Shown: one piece after another, positions 31,063-38,488 of the stretch
How positions within the stretch are numbered: position 1 is the stretch's first letter
Layout: each line of letters starts with the position of its first letter
Assembly (NCBI GenBank): GCA_017428385.1
Contig: JAFRQX010000045.1
Location: 1-64,000 of the forward strand
DNA: 64,000 nucleotides
Direction of reading: 5' to 3'
DNA from: Clostridia bacterium
GTDB taxonomy: Bacteria > Bacillota > Clostridia > Christensenellales > Aristaeellaceae
Program-made: the position numbers and the translations under genes
Notes under the pieces: model-generated
Seen by the model: the letters and a program-made list of their open reading frames with translations, nothing else
Databases searched by the model: none
Told to the model about the DNA's origin: nothing

Positions 31063-32166
31063 TTATTCCGGCAGGCCGGGGAACTGGAGCGTCTGGGCGA
31101 GGGTGTTCAGATCGCCCTTGAAGGCGTCCAGGTCAGCCCAGACCATGCCTCCCTGGCCAACAGTGAGCTGATAGGTGAAGTAAAGGGTCTTGTCTTCGCT
31201 GCCGGTCAGCACGCGGGAAGCGTACACGGAGTAGGGCTTGCCTTCCTTGTCGTTGGCAACGTACAGGCCCCATTCGCTGCCGTCATCCAGGGTAACCATG
31301 GTGTATTCGGACGCCTCCCGGTTGTAGAACACGTAGGAGTAGGAATTGATTTCCGCTTGGATGCGGACGGACTTGCTGCGGTCTTCCGCGGCGGCGTAAA
31401 CGGTGAATTCCTGACCGTCAACCCGGGTGATGAAGGGCTTGGCGGTGAAGGTCTCGCCGTCAAAGTGGAAATCGATGGAAGCGGGCAGATCCTGCACCAG
31501 GGTCATGCCGGGGATGGAAACGCTGTACAGCTTCACACCCTTGCAGGCGTCCACGGTCCAGAACTTGTTATTGACAGCGCAGGTCATATTGGCCTGGAGA
31601 CGTTCCACTTCAGCCTTGATGAAGTCGGTCAGCGTCTGGGCGCGGCTGTCTTCCGGCAGCTTCCGGTACATGTCCATGGAGACGCTGACATACAGCTTGG
31701 CGCCGCGCTTGATCTCGTCCAGGCCCAGCAGGGCGTAGGCGTTGCCGCGGTCGGGGCTGATGTAGGCGGCAGCCTTGTCGGAACCGTCCAGGATGATGTT
31801 GCTTTCATCCTCGCACTTGTTCAGGAAGGTTTCGTAGCTGTAGGAATCAGTGGCCTGGTAGTAATACTGATAGGCGTTGTTCACATCCAGGAAGGTGGCG
31901 CTGTCCACGCTGAACTCGTTGCACTGGGCGCCTTCGGGGCAGGGGAAGGTAACATACCAGGGCTCATCATAGGTGCTCTCAAACAGGGAGTAGGCGGAGA
32001 AGGGAGAAATGCAGACCTGGGGATAGGATTCAGCCGTCAGCAGGGTCTGGTTGATATACATATCCTGATCGACGGTCTCCAGGTAAGGCAGTTCAGCTTC
32101 CGCAGTGGCAGTGGCAATACCGCACAGCAGCATGAGGCTCATGAGCAGAGCAAGTAACTTTTTCAT
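31063..32166 (-). CDS. Secreted protein, tandem paralogue 2
   Basis: A 367-residue exported protein, the upstream twin of 29595-30698. Signal peptide ends CGIATATAEAE. Most differences lie in the N-terminal third (YQYYYQATDSYSYET against YSYSYHGADSYSYET) and in surface positions, while VTLDDGSEWGLYVANDK and the C-terminus are unchanged. AGGAGG precedes the ATG at 32166. Each copy has its own terminator, so the duplication included the transcription unit. The function is unknown. Confidence 0.75.
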   Translation of the reverse strand: MKKLLALLMSLMLLCGIATATAEAELPYLETVDQDMYINQTLLTAESYPQVCISPFSAYSLFESTYDEPWYVTFPCPEGAQCNEFSVDSATFLDVNNAYQYYYQATDSYSYETFLNKCEDESNIILDGSDKAAAYISPDRGNAYALLGLDEIKRGAKLYVSVSMDMYRKLPEDSRAQTLTDFIKAEVERLQANMTCAVNNKFWTVDACKGVKLYSVSIPGMTLVQDLPASIDFHFDGETFTAKPFITRVDGQEFTVYAAAEDRSKSVRIQAEINSYSYVFYNREASEYTMVTLDDGSEWGLYVANDKEGKPYSVYASRVLTGSEDKTLYFTYQLTVGQGGMVWADLDAFKGDLNTLAQTLQFPGLPE

Positions 32167-32320
32167 CTTTTTAATCCTCCTGATTTTTTTCCGCAGGATT
32201 TCTTTCCTGTTCATATATATTCGACGATTATTATAGGAAGAGAGGCCAAATAAGTCAAATTTTGTATACAGAATGCCCCGGAAAAGCCGTTTATTTGTTT
32301 CTTTTTAAGGCCGTGGAGGA

Positions 32321-32375
32321 TATAATGGAACATGCTTCGGGACATCGGTTTCTCATGGGACAAGGTGTGTCCCAT
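32321..32375 (+). promoter_or_regulatory. -10 box and dyad upstream of the XRE gene
   Basis: TATAAT at 32321-32326 (weak TTTCTT 17 bases upstream). ATGGGACA (32355-32362) and TGTCCCAT (32368-32375) form a perfect 8-bp dyad with a 5-base spacer in the leader, a plausible self-regulation site for the HTH protein encoded next. Confidence 0.45.
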
Positions 32376-32461
32376 CGGTGAAATAAGGGCTTTTGCTCAC
32401 TTTATGTCCTGTTCACCGGGAGCGGATTCAGGTACACTCGCCATCGAAAGGAGACACCGAC

Positions 32462-32983
32462 ATGGATCTGCAGAAGATCGGAACATTCCTGAAAGACCTG
32501 CGGAAGGAAAAAGGATTAACACAGGAACAGCTGGCGGAATCCCTGAACGTTTCCAGGAGAACAGTATCCCGCTGGGAAACGGGGATGAACATGCCGGACC
32601 TGGATCTGCTGATGGAGCTTTCGGATCTCTATGCGGTGGATCTGCGGGAAATGCTCAACGGAGAAAGGAAAAGTGAGGACAAAATGAACAAGGAAATGCA
32701 GGAAACAGTATTGCAGGTTGCGGAATACAGCAACGCGGAAAAAGAGCGGGGCGCTAAGGTAGTATGCATCTACTTTATCGTCGGCATTATCGCCCTGATT
32801 GTGAACATCATCATGGATCTTTTTATGGACATGCAGGAAACCTTCTGGGCCGGATTCCTGGAAGGCGGTACGATCGGGCTGGCCATCGCCGCCATGATCA
32901 TGGGCATCCTGTACGCGACGGGAGCGCTGAGGAAGGTCTATGCCTTCAAGATGCGGCTGATCGGAAAAGGAAAGGCGGAATAA
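32462..32983 (+). CDS. XRE-type HTH regulator with two-span membrane tail
   Basis: A 173-residue protein. Residues 1-65 are a Cro/C1-type helix-turn-helix (IGTFLKDLRKEKGLTQEQLA...SRRTVSRWETG). A charged linker follows, then two membrane helices (VVCIYFIVGIIALIVNIIM at about 100-120 and GLAIAAMIMGILYATGA at about 135-155). It is therefore a membrane-tethered DNA-binding protein. AAAGGAGAC lies about 7 bases before the ATG at 32462; the frame from 32393 is rejected. A 61-residue membrane protein follows after 4 bases, so the pair is an operon. Confidence 0.85.
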   Translation: MDLQKIGTFLKDLRKEKGLTQEQLAESLNVSRRTVSRWETGMNMPDLDLLMELSDLYAVDLREMLNGERKSEDKMNKEMQETVLQVAEYSNAEKERGAKVVCIYFIVGIIALIVNIIMDLFMDMQETFWAGFLEGGTIGLAIAAMIMGILYATGALRKVYAFKMRLIGKGKAE

Positions 32984-32987
32984 GACG

Positions 32988-33173
32988 ATGGAAAAGAAAA
33001 CCCTGGATAAGCTGATCATGATTGTGACGCTGCTGCTGGGTATCGCGGGACTGACCCTGATCCTGATCTCGGTGTTCGTGGAAGACGCGCCGCGCTCGGT
33101 GATGACAGCCGGAATGATCGCCGTAGCACTTGGAACCATCCTGAATGTGGTTGTGAGAGGCAGAAGAAAGTAA
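32988..33173 (+). CDS. Small two-span membrane protein, partner of the XRE gene
   Basis: A 61-residue protein with two hydrophobic helices (LIMIVTLLLGIAGLTLILI at about 9-27 and VMTAGMIAVALGTILNVVV at about 38-56) and a basic RGRRK tail. It starts four bases after the stop of the XRE regulator, so it is translated from the same mRNA. In similar gene pairs such peptides accompany membrane HTH proteins; a direct partner role is inference. A terminator follows 22 bases after its stop. Confidence 0.75.
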   Translation: MEKKTLDKLIMIVTLLLGIAGLTLILISVFVEDAPRSVMTAGMIAVALGTILNVVVRGRRK

Positions 33174-33194
33174 GAAATAAGGGATTAGGCCAAT

Positions 33195-33223
33195 GAAAAG
33201 AGCGCCGGAATGGCGCTCTTTTT
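33195..33223 (+). terminator. Terminator of the XRE/membrane operon
   Basis: AAGAGCGCC-GGAAT-GGCGCTCTT then TTT. Confidence 0.8.
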
Positions 33224-33230
33224 CGTTGGT

Positions 33231-33363
33231 GCTGCTTCGCAGCAATGATATGTTGATCTCCGATCAACATGATATATTTGACTGACGTCAAATATGATAG
33301 ATTGCTTTGCAATATGATATATTCGCCTTCGGCGAATGTGATCAATAGTGTTTCGGCCAATAG
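33231..33363 (+). repeat. Hairpin string, locus 7 (GATATAT type)
   Basis: GCTGC-TTC-GCAGC, TTGATC-TCC-GATCAA, TTTGAC-TGAC-GTCAAA, TTGC-TTT-GCAA and TTCGCC-TTC-GGCGAA, joined by ATGATATAT and ending GTGATCAATAGTGTTTCGGC. Confidence 0.88.
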
Positions 33364-33408
33364 ATGGACTATCGGGAAATATGCGCTCCGCGCTATTTTA
33401 TCCAATCC

Positions 33409-34407
33409 TTATTTCCGTTCCAGCGCTTTGATGATTCCCGCGACGGCGACATAGCCGACGGCGGCGACGGGCCAGATGATCCAGGTGTTCCTCCAGTCAT
33501 TGGTCAGGAAGCTCCAGAGGAGGAAGATGGCGACAACCAGGCACCAGTAAGCGGTGGTGAGGAGGCTGGTATGCTTGTTGCTTTCCTTGCTTTCGCGGGT
33601 ATAATCCCCTTCTTCCAGCAGGATCTGGTAGCTGCCCCAGATGATGGATACCCGGACGATCAGCATGACGCCGATGGCGGCAAGCACCAGGATGGCGGCA
33701 ATGCCGATGACCTGCAGGAAGGATTCACCCTTGGAGAAAACCAGGCTGACGAACAGCGGGATGAGGGACGCGATGCAGAGCAGGACGCCGATGATCAGGT
33801 AGCGATTGCGCAGGGGCAGGAACTTCTCCTGGCGGGATTTCACCATGCCGGTGACGCCGTACAGGGTTTCCAGGGGCTCCTTTTCCAACCGCTCATAGGG
33901 AGCGATCCGGAGTCCGGCGGTGATGAACAGGCCGACTGCCGGGAGAATCATCAGCAGCATAACCAGGAGGCCGACGCCGCCTACTGCTTCCTCAGACCAG
34001 TTCCAGAGCTTAAATTCACGAAGGCCGCCCAGCAGGATCAGGGCCACCGGGGAAAGGATGCAGAGCAGTACGCCCAGCGCCACCCGGCGGGAGTTTTCTT
34101 CCTTAATCTTCAGGAAGGCGTTGGCTTCTTCCATGCCGATGGTCCGGGCAGGAACGTCCGGCACGGCGTCCTGGGCCAGGTCGGTGCTGGCGGAGGCTTC
34201 CGTCTGCTCCAGGTTATCCTTCAGCAGGTAATCGGTGCTGACGCCGAACAGCTCAGACAGCTGGATAATCCGCGCCATATCCGGGATGGACTGGGCGCCT
34301 TCCCATTTGGAAACAGCCTGCCGGCTGACGTTCAGTTTCTCGGCCAGCTCTTCCTGAGACCAGCCGTTCTTCTTTCTGAGATCTACTAATTTGTCCGCAA
34401 AGATCAT
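33409..34407 (-). CDS. XRE-type HTH regulator with multi-span membrane domain
   Basis: A 332-residue protein. Residues 1-65 form a Cro/C1 helix-turn-helix (KKNGWSQEELAEKLNVSRQA...VSKWEGAQSIPD). After a linker rich in Ala/Asp come about six membrane helices in two groups (RVALGVLLCILSPVALILLG, LLVMLLMILPAVGLFITAG, YLIIGVLLCIASLIPLFVSL and others). The layout, DNA-binding head plus membrane body, suggests a regulator that senses an envelope signal. AAGGAGG lies 8 bases before the ATG at 34407. It is not closely related to the gene at 32462. Confidence 0.85.
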   Translation of the reverse strand: MIFADKLVDLRKKNGWSQEELAEKLNVSRQAVSKWEGAQSIPDMARIIQLSELFGVSTDYLLKDNLEQTEASASTDLAQDAVPDVPARTIGMEEANAFLKIKEENSRRVALGVLLCILSPVALILLGGLREFKLWNWSEEAVGGVGLLVMLLMILPAVGLFITAGLRIAPYERLEKEPLETLYGVTGMVKSRQEKFLPLRNRYLIIGVLLCIASLIPLFVSLVFSKGESFLQVIGIAAILVLAAIGVMLIVRVSIIWGSYQILLEEGDYTRESKESNKHTSLLTTAYWCLVVAIFLLWSFLTNDWRNTWIIWPVAAVGYVAVAGIIKALERK

Positions 34408-34558
34408 TTAAGTTTTCCTCCTTGGCTTTGTCCCTTTCGGGCAAGCCCAGATTACCTGATCCGGCTGTTGCAGGCTATCAAACGGAGCTGGAAATTCCGC
34501 AACCGGCAGTTGCAATTGTTGATTTTTCGCGGTTTCCCGGCCATCCGGGAAGATTTTT

Positions 34559-35242
34559 TTACTCCAGTACGATTTCTTCCCCGGCGGGGATGATCAGCAG
34601 GTTCGGAGCCTGGAAAAGCTCTGCCCGGGCCTGGTCAAACCGGGCGCTGGGGATCGTATGATAGGGAATATTGTGCCGGGCGTTCACCAGCTCCACGCAG
34701 GCGATCGCTTCGTCCATTTCCATATTGAAGATGCCGTCCACCGGGAAGAAGGCATAATGCAGATCCCGTTCTCCCAGTTCGGCCATCTGCTCTGTTGTGG
34801 AGGTATCGCCGGCCGCGTAGACGGTGACTCCGCCGGAAAGCGTGATGACCCAGCCGACGCATTCCTTGATGTCATGATTCCGGTTGTTGCCGGCCTGAAC
34901 CGCTTCCACGGTGGCATAGCCCAGGTCAAAGGTCTGGTATTCCCCGTCGACAAGGCCTTCTTTCCAGGTGATGACCTGGCAGCCTTCATTCCGGTTTTTG
35001 ATTTTGTGGACAGCGTTGTGGTCATCATGCCGGTGGGTGACCAGGATCAGGTCTGCGGGAACGTCATATCCATCGCCGGAATAGGGATCAACGTAAATGA
35101 CTTTGCCTTCCGCCGTGGTGATCCGGAGGCTGGCATGTCCCTGGTAATAAAGCGTATGGCTGCCGGAAACGTCTCCGGCGAAAACACTGCAGGCAGAAAA
35201 AAGCAGCAAAAGGGATAAAACGGCACTGATGAGCTTCTTCAT
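34559..35242 (-). CDS. Secreted MBL-fold metallo-hydrolase (UlaG-like)
   Basis: A 227-residue exported protein with signal residues 1-22 (…LLLLFSACSVFA). The metallo-beta-lactamase motif THRHDDH is intact, followed by the family strand GYATVEAVQAGNNRNHD and VYAAGDTSTTEQM, in which Asp bridges two metals. The last His comes from PYHTIPSA. It resembles UlaG/RomA-type hydrolases of the superfamily. Secretion is unusual for that group. The ATG at 35242 follows GGAGGAA; an upstream extension to 35452 covers its promoter and is rejected. Confidence 0.83.
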   Translation of the reverse strand: MKKLISAVLSLLLLFSACSVFAGDVSGSHTLYYQGHASLRITTAEGKVIYVDPYSGDGYDVPADLILVTHRHDDHNAVHKIKNRNEGCQVITWKEGLVDGEYQTFDLGYATVEAVQAGNNRNHDIKECVGWVITLSGGVTVYAAGDTSTTEQMAELGERDLHYAFFPVDGIFNMEMDEAIACVELVNARHNIPYHTIPSARFDQARAELFQAPNLLIIPAGEEIVLE

Positions 35243-35285
35243 ATTCTGTTCCTCCGGACGGGGAATATCCCCGGATTGATATGTC

Positions 35286-35308
35286 ATGTTACCGTCAGAT
35301 TGTAACAT
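35286..35308 (-). promoter_or_regulatory. Perfect dyad over the MBL-gene promoter
   Basis: ATGTTAC-N9-GTAACAT (35286-35292 and 35302-35308). On the minus strand a TACAAT -10 box (35299-35304 on the plus coordinates) lies inside it, about 57 bases before the MBL start. A bound regulator would block the -10. Confidence 0.5.
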
Positions 35309-35343
35309 ACTTTCGGCGTTTGGAACAGGAGAATGCGGCAGGA

Positions 35344-35372
35344 TTGAGCGGCGGGACAGTTTCTGGTACAAT
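35344..35372 (+). promoter_or_regulatory. Sigma-A promoter of the arsR-like gene
   Basis: TTGAGC (35344-35349), 17-base spacer, TACAAT (35367-35372). Confidence 0.65.
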
Positions 35373-35433
35373 GAAGGTAACAGAAAACAGGCGGCGCGGA
35401 TAATCGCCGGAGACAGAACGGAGGGACGCGGCA

Positions 35434-35724
35434 ATGGAAAGCCAGTACGCAAAGATGGCGAAGATGTTTAAGGCCCTGTCTGACCCGAAGCGGGTCAAGA
35501 TTGTGGACATGCTTTCCTGCGGGGATATGTGCGGCTGCGTCCTGCTGAAATGCTTTGAGATTACCCAGCCCACCCTGGCCCACGATATGAAGGTGCTGAC
35601 GGAGGCCGGGATTGTGACCAGCCGGCGGGACGGGAAAAAGACCATTTATTCCCTGGACCGGAAAGCCCTGGAAAAGATGAATATCAAGCTGCAGAACATG
35701 GTGAAGGCGGACTGCGGCGACTGA
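35434..35724 (+). CDS. ArsR/SmtB-family metalloregulator
   Basis: A 96-residue winged-helix repressor. LSDPKRVKIVDMLSCGDMCG starts helix alpha-3, whose cysteine cluster (C-x3-C-x-C) corresponds to the ELCVCDL metal site of arsenic-responsive ArsR proteins. The DNA-reading helix is ITQPTLAHDMKVL, and the wing is IVTSRRDGKKTIYSL. Binding of As(III) or a soft metal would release DNA. GGAGGG lies 9 bases before the ATG. No arsenic-resistance gene is adjacent; the next gene is a secreted protein behind a dyad-bearing promoter. Confidence 0.9.
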   Translation: MESQYAKMAKMFKALSDPKRVKIVDMLSCGDMCGCVLLKCFEITQPTLAHDMKVLTEAGIVTSRRDGKKTIYSLDRKALEKMNIKLQNMVKADCGD

Positions 35725-35766
35725 GGAATATCAAGGGTTGTAAAACTGTATACCGGATCCGTTTCT

Positions 35767-35820
35767 CAATAGAAATATAGAAATATTTCTATTGATTTTT
35801 TGTGTGCGTTCGGATAGAAT
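35767..35820 (+). promoter_or_regulatory. Promoter with overlapping dyad, possible ArsR operator
   Basis: CAATAGAAATA (35767-35777), 6-base spacer, TATTTCTATTG (35784-35794): an 11-bp perfect dyad. It overlaps the -35 TTGATT (35792-35797), which is 17 bases before TAGAAT (35815-35820). The dyad ends in the -35, so occupancy would prevent transcription of the secreted protein gene. Confidence 0.6.
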
Positions 35821-35860
35821 GAAGCCGGGACGAGGTCCCGTGAAAAGGAGGGAAAAACCC

Positions 35861-36709
35861 ATGAAGAAGATTACTGCCCTGTTTCTTTCCCTGGTGCTCC
35901 TGCTGACCGCGGCTGCCGCCCTCGCGGAGGGTGAGATCCTGATGGGCCAGGTGGACTATGCCGCCCATGGCGACAAGGCCTTTGCCGTGATTACCGTAGC
36001 GGTGCAGGATGACGTGATCCTGGCTGCGAAGATCGATGAATTCCAGTTCATGGCTGACCGTGAGGACCTGAAGGCTGTCGGCGTGCCGAACAGCGACGGC
36101 GGTTTCGGCCAGAGCTATCCGGAAGGCCAGGTGCTGGGCTCCAAGCGGGCGAACAGCGACCTGTACAGCCTGAACATGCAGCGTGCCGGTTCCACTGTGC
36201 AGATCGCCGCGAACTTCAACGCGATCGAAGCCTACGCGAAGGGCAAGACCATCGCGGAGCTGGAAGCCGCTGTGAACGGATATACCGAGGAAACCAAGGC
36301 GGAGTTCATTGACGCCGTCACCGGCGCCACCACCGCCGACACCTGGGGCTACATGCGGGGCATTGTGGCCGCTGCCAAGGCCGCGAAAGCCCAGACCGGC
36401 ACCTACACCTTCTGCAACAAGACCGGCGAGACGGTCACGGAGCTGTACCTGATCGACAACCTGACCGGCGAAAAGGGTCCCAACTACGCGGTGAACGGTT
36501 TTGCTGCCGACGCCACCTACGTGGTGACCCGCACCGTATCCGCGGAAGAAATTGAAGCCGGCTACAGCATGACGGTTGCTTTCAAAACCGAGGGCGGCTA
36601 TGAAGCGAAGTTCGAAACCCTGCACATCGAGGTGGCTCCGATCACCCTGCTGGCGCAGGACGCCCTGACCGGCGCAACCCCGATCAGCTTCTTCGCTCCG
36701 GAAAAATAA
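35861..36709 (+). CDS. Secreted FMN-binding-like protein with ApbE-type motifs
   Basis: A 282-residue exported protein with signal residues 1-22 (…LLLTAAAALA, then EGE). The segment from VAVQDDVILAAKIDEFQFM to DAVTGATTADTW (residues 151-162) fits an FMN-bind domain of the PplA/NqrC type, in which ApbE attaches FMN to the Thr of D-x-x-S/T-G-A-T. A second DALTGAT motif is at about 267. It could be an extracellular electron carrier. No apbE is in the window. AAAGGAGGG precedes the ATG at 35861. The upstream ArsR gene and promoter dyad suggest metal- or redox-linked control. Confidence 0.6.
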   Translation: MKKITALFLSLVLLLTAAAALAEGEILMGQVDYAAHGDKAFAVITVAVQDDVILAAKIDEFQFMADREDLKAVGVPNSDGGFGQSYPEGQVLGSKRANSDLYSLNMQRAGSTVQIAANFNAIEAYAKGKTIAELEAAVNGYTEETKAEFIDAVTGATTADTWGYMRGIVAAAKAAKAQTGTYTFCNKTGETVTELYLIDNLTGEKGPNYAVNGFAADATYVVTRTVSAEEIEAGYSMTVAFKTEGGYEAKFETLHIEVAPITLLAQDALTGATPISFFAPEK

Positions 36710-36736
36710 TAACGGAACGGTATTCACAGACAAAAG

Positions 36737-36770
36737 AACCGGGAGACTGATTTTTCGTCTCCCGGTTTCA
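36737..36770. terminator. Bidirectional terminator
   Basis: AACCGGGAGAC-TGATTTTTC-GTCTCCCGGTT then TCATATG; AAAAG before. It serves the convergent genes on both sides. Confidence 0.8.
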
Positions 36771-36775
36771 TATGT

Positions 36776-37243
36776 TTACAGCACTTTGCGGACCATGACC
36801 ACTTCATCGTCCCGGGAACTGATCTCAAATCCGTTTTTGAGGAACAGCTTCCAGGAGGGATTGTCCGCGGCGATGTCGTCATACAGGATGGCGATCCCGC
36901 TCCTTTTCGCCGCTTCGCAGAGCAGCCGGATGCCTTCCGAGCCGTAGCCGCGGTTTCTGTATCTGGCGAGGATGATCACGTCGCAGATATGGATGTTCCG
37001 CTTTTCATCCAGGTGCCAGGCAATCTCGCCTACAAATTCCCCGGTCTCTTCATCCTGCAAGTAGCGGTAAAACCGCTTTCCTTCCGGGTTTCCGATCCAG
37101 TATTGATACCAGCTTTCCCATTTTTCCCGGGGAAAGGGAATGGTTCCGCCCCAGGCGTTGTTGTAGGACATGGTGTCCGGATCGGCCAGCAGGCTTTCCC
37201 GGAATCCCAGGTCTTCCAGGGCCGGTTGATAACATTTGATCAT
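36776..37243 (-). CDS. GNAT N-acetyltransferase (RimJ/RimL-like)
   Basis: A 155-residue acetyltransferase. It has a Trp-rich N-terminal part (FPREKWESWYQYWIG) and the segment DVIILARYRNRGYGSEGIRL, which holds the R-x-x-G-x-G acetyl-CoA turn; it closes with DNPSWKLFLKNGFE. This layout is that of GNATs acting on small amines or N-termini. TGAGG lies 8 bases before the ATG at 37243. It is the last gene of a minus-strand trio with a TlpA-like gene (27 bases upstream) and another GNAT. Confidence 0.85.
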   Translation of the reverse strand: MIKCYQPALEDLGFRESLLADPDTMSYNNAWGGTIPFPREKWESWYQYWIGNPEGKRFYRYLQDEETGEFVGEIAWHLDEKRNIHICDVIILARYRNRGYGSEGIRLLCEAAKRSGIAILYDDIAADNPSWKLFLKNGFEISSRDDEVVMVRKVL

Positions 37244-37269
37244 TTGGTTTCCTCACAGGTACGGGATGC

Positions 37270-37797
37270 TCAGATTTCCACCGGAATGTCGGCCAGCAGG
37301 CTGTCGAAGAGTTCGGTGAATTCCTCGACGGACATTTTCGCCCCGACGTCCACGGAGACAACCTTTCCGGTCCGGTCCACGATCAGGGTGGTGGGGATGG
37401 CGTCACCCCTCATCTTATCCAGCAGCTTTTTCTCGTCCCGGCCGATGGAGAAGGTGAGGCCGTATTCTTTCGCAAAGTTTTTGAGCACTTTGTCGGTATC
37501 GCTTCTCTCAACGCTCATGGCGATGACGTCTACCCGGTCAGCGTATTTTTCCCAGGCTTCCTGGAGGAAGGGGAACTCCATGCAGCAGGGTCCGCACCAG
37601 GTGGCCCAGAAGTTGATTACAACCAGGTCATGGGTTTTCAGGGATTCAGACAGGGTAAAGTCCTCACCGGAGATGGTTTTCACCGTGAAATCCGGGAAGG
37701 TTTTCCCGTACATGGCTTCCGGATCCGCGTGGGCGCCGGAGACCATCAGGGTGAATACCATGACCAGTACCAGGGCGATGGTTGTCAGCTTCTTCAT
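37270..37797 (-). CDS. Exported TlpA/ResA-like thioredoxin
   Basis: A 175-residue extracytoplasmic thiol-disulfide protein of the TlpA/ResA type, which reduces disulfides in envelope proteins or peroxides. Signal residues 1-24 end SGAHA. The active site is WCGPC (67-71) in VVINFWATWCGPCCMEFPFL, with an extra Cys directly after it. The cis-Pro strand is DAIPTTLIVDRTGK. The ATG at 37797 follows AAGGAGG by about 8 bases. The GNAT gene follows 27 bases downstream and another GNAT lies 17 bases upstream. Confidence 0.88.
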   Translation of the reverse strand: MKKLTTIALVLVMVFTLMVSGAHADPEAMYGKTFPDFTVKTISGEDFTLSESLKTHDLVVINFWATWCGPCCMEFPFLQEAWEKYADRVDVIAMSVERSDTDKVLKNFAKEYGLTFSIGRDEKKLLDKMRGDAIPTTLIVDRTGKVVSVDVGAKMSVEEFTELFDSLLADIPVEI

Positions 37798-37813
37798 GTT
37801 AGTGCCTCCTTCA

Positions 37814-38209
37814 TTATCTTCTTTCCATGGACCGGCCGACAGCCAGCTGGAAACCGTACTGCTCATACAGGCCGTGGGCGTCCCGGGTGAACAGGAAGCC
37901 ATGCAGGCCCGCGTACTCCGGACGGGAGACGATGTGGGAAACCAGGGCTTTGCCCAGGCCGCTGCCCCGGTACTCCGGATCGATGATCACGTCGCAGAGA
38001 TAGTAGGCCGTGGCGTGGTCGGTGATCACCCGGGCGAAGCCGATGAGTTTGTCTGAACCGTCGGCACAGATGCCGAAGCAGTCAGATTCACGGATGGATT
38101 TGGCGATGGTTTCTTCGGGCCGCTTGTCCGCCCAGTAGCTCATTCTCAAAAGCCGGACGATATCCTCCAGCTTCATGTTTTCTGCGTTTTCAATAATCCT
38201 GTAGTTCAT
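37814..38209 (-). CDS. GNAT N-acetyltransferase
   Basis: A 131-residue compact GNAT. LCDVIIDPEYRGSGLGKALVSHIVSRPEYAGL carries the acetyl-CoA turn, and GLYEQYGFQLAVGRSMERR is the closing strand with a GNAT-typical tail. The N-terminal half (NMKLEDIVRLLRMSYWADKR) is that of the small YjcK/ElaA-like group. I chose the ATG at 38209 because CAGGAGAA lies about 9 bases upstream; a 33-residue longer frame has no ribosome site. It probably starts the operon with the TlpA-like and RimJ-like genes. Confidence 0.87.
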   Translation of the reverse strand: MNYRIIENAENMKLEDIVRLLRMSYWADKRPEETIAKSIRESDCFGICADGSDKLIGFARVITDHATAYYLCDVIIDPEYRGSGLGKALVSHIVSRPEYAGLHGFLFTRDAHGLYEQYGFQLAVGRSMERR

Positions 38210-38299
38210 GGTTCTGTTTCTCCTGAAGGGTAATGCTTTTTCTTTTTCGATAAAGAGAGGGTTAAGTCCTGCCGGGGAACGGAGGGAAACTCCGTTCCC

Positions 38300-38447
38300 A
38301 ATTAACAATTAACAATTTATAATTAACAATTATAGATGGTCAGAGGCTGTCATTCCGACCGGAGGCGCAGCCGGAGTGGAGGAATCCCTTACTACGTCCG
38401 AAGGACGCAATGTTAATTATGAATTATGAATTGTGAATTATGAATTA
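38300..38447. mobile_element. Heptamer-ended element 1 (MITE-like)
   Basis: Left end: four or five 7-base units ATTAACA/ATTTATA (38305-38334). Right end: AATTATG-type units (38412-38447), inverted relative to the left. The middle carries TGTCATTCCGACCGGAGGCG. The same ends and TGTCATTCCGA motif (inverted) recur at 56623-56876. No coding capacity. Confidence 0.6.
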
Positions 38448-38459
38448 TTCAGTTATAAT
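38431..38459 (+). promoter_or_regulatory. Promoter provided by the element's right end
   Basis: TTGTGA (38431-38436) inside the heptamer array, 17-base spacer, TATAAT (38454-38459), 30 bases before the 38489 gene. Confidence 0.5.
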
Positions 38460-38488
38460 CCGGTTAAGTTTGATAGGGAGAATAATGT

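Noticed and set aside
32393-32676. Upstream starts for the XRE gene and an overlapping 114-residue frame
   Set aside because: The ribosome site AAAGGAGAC directly precedes ATG 32462, and the overlapping frame has no domain and no own site.
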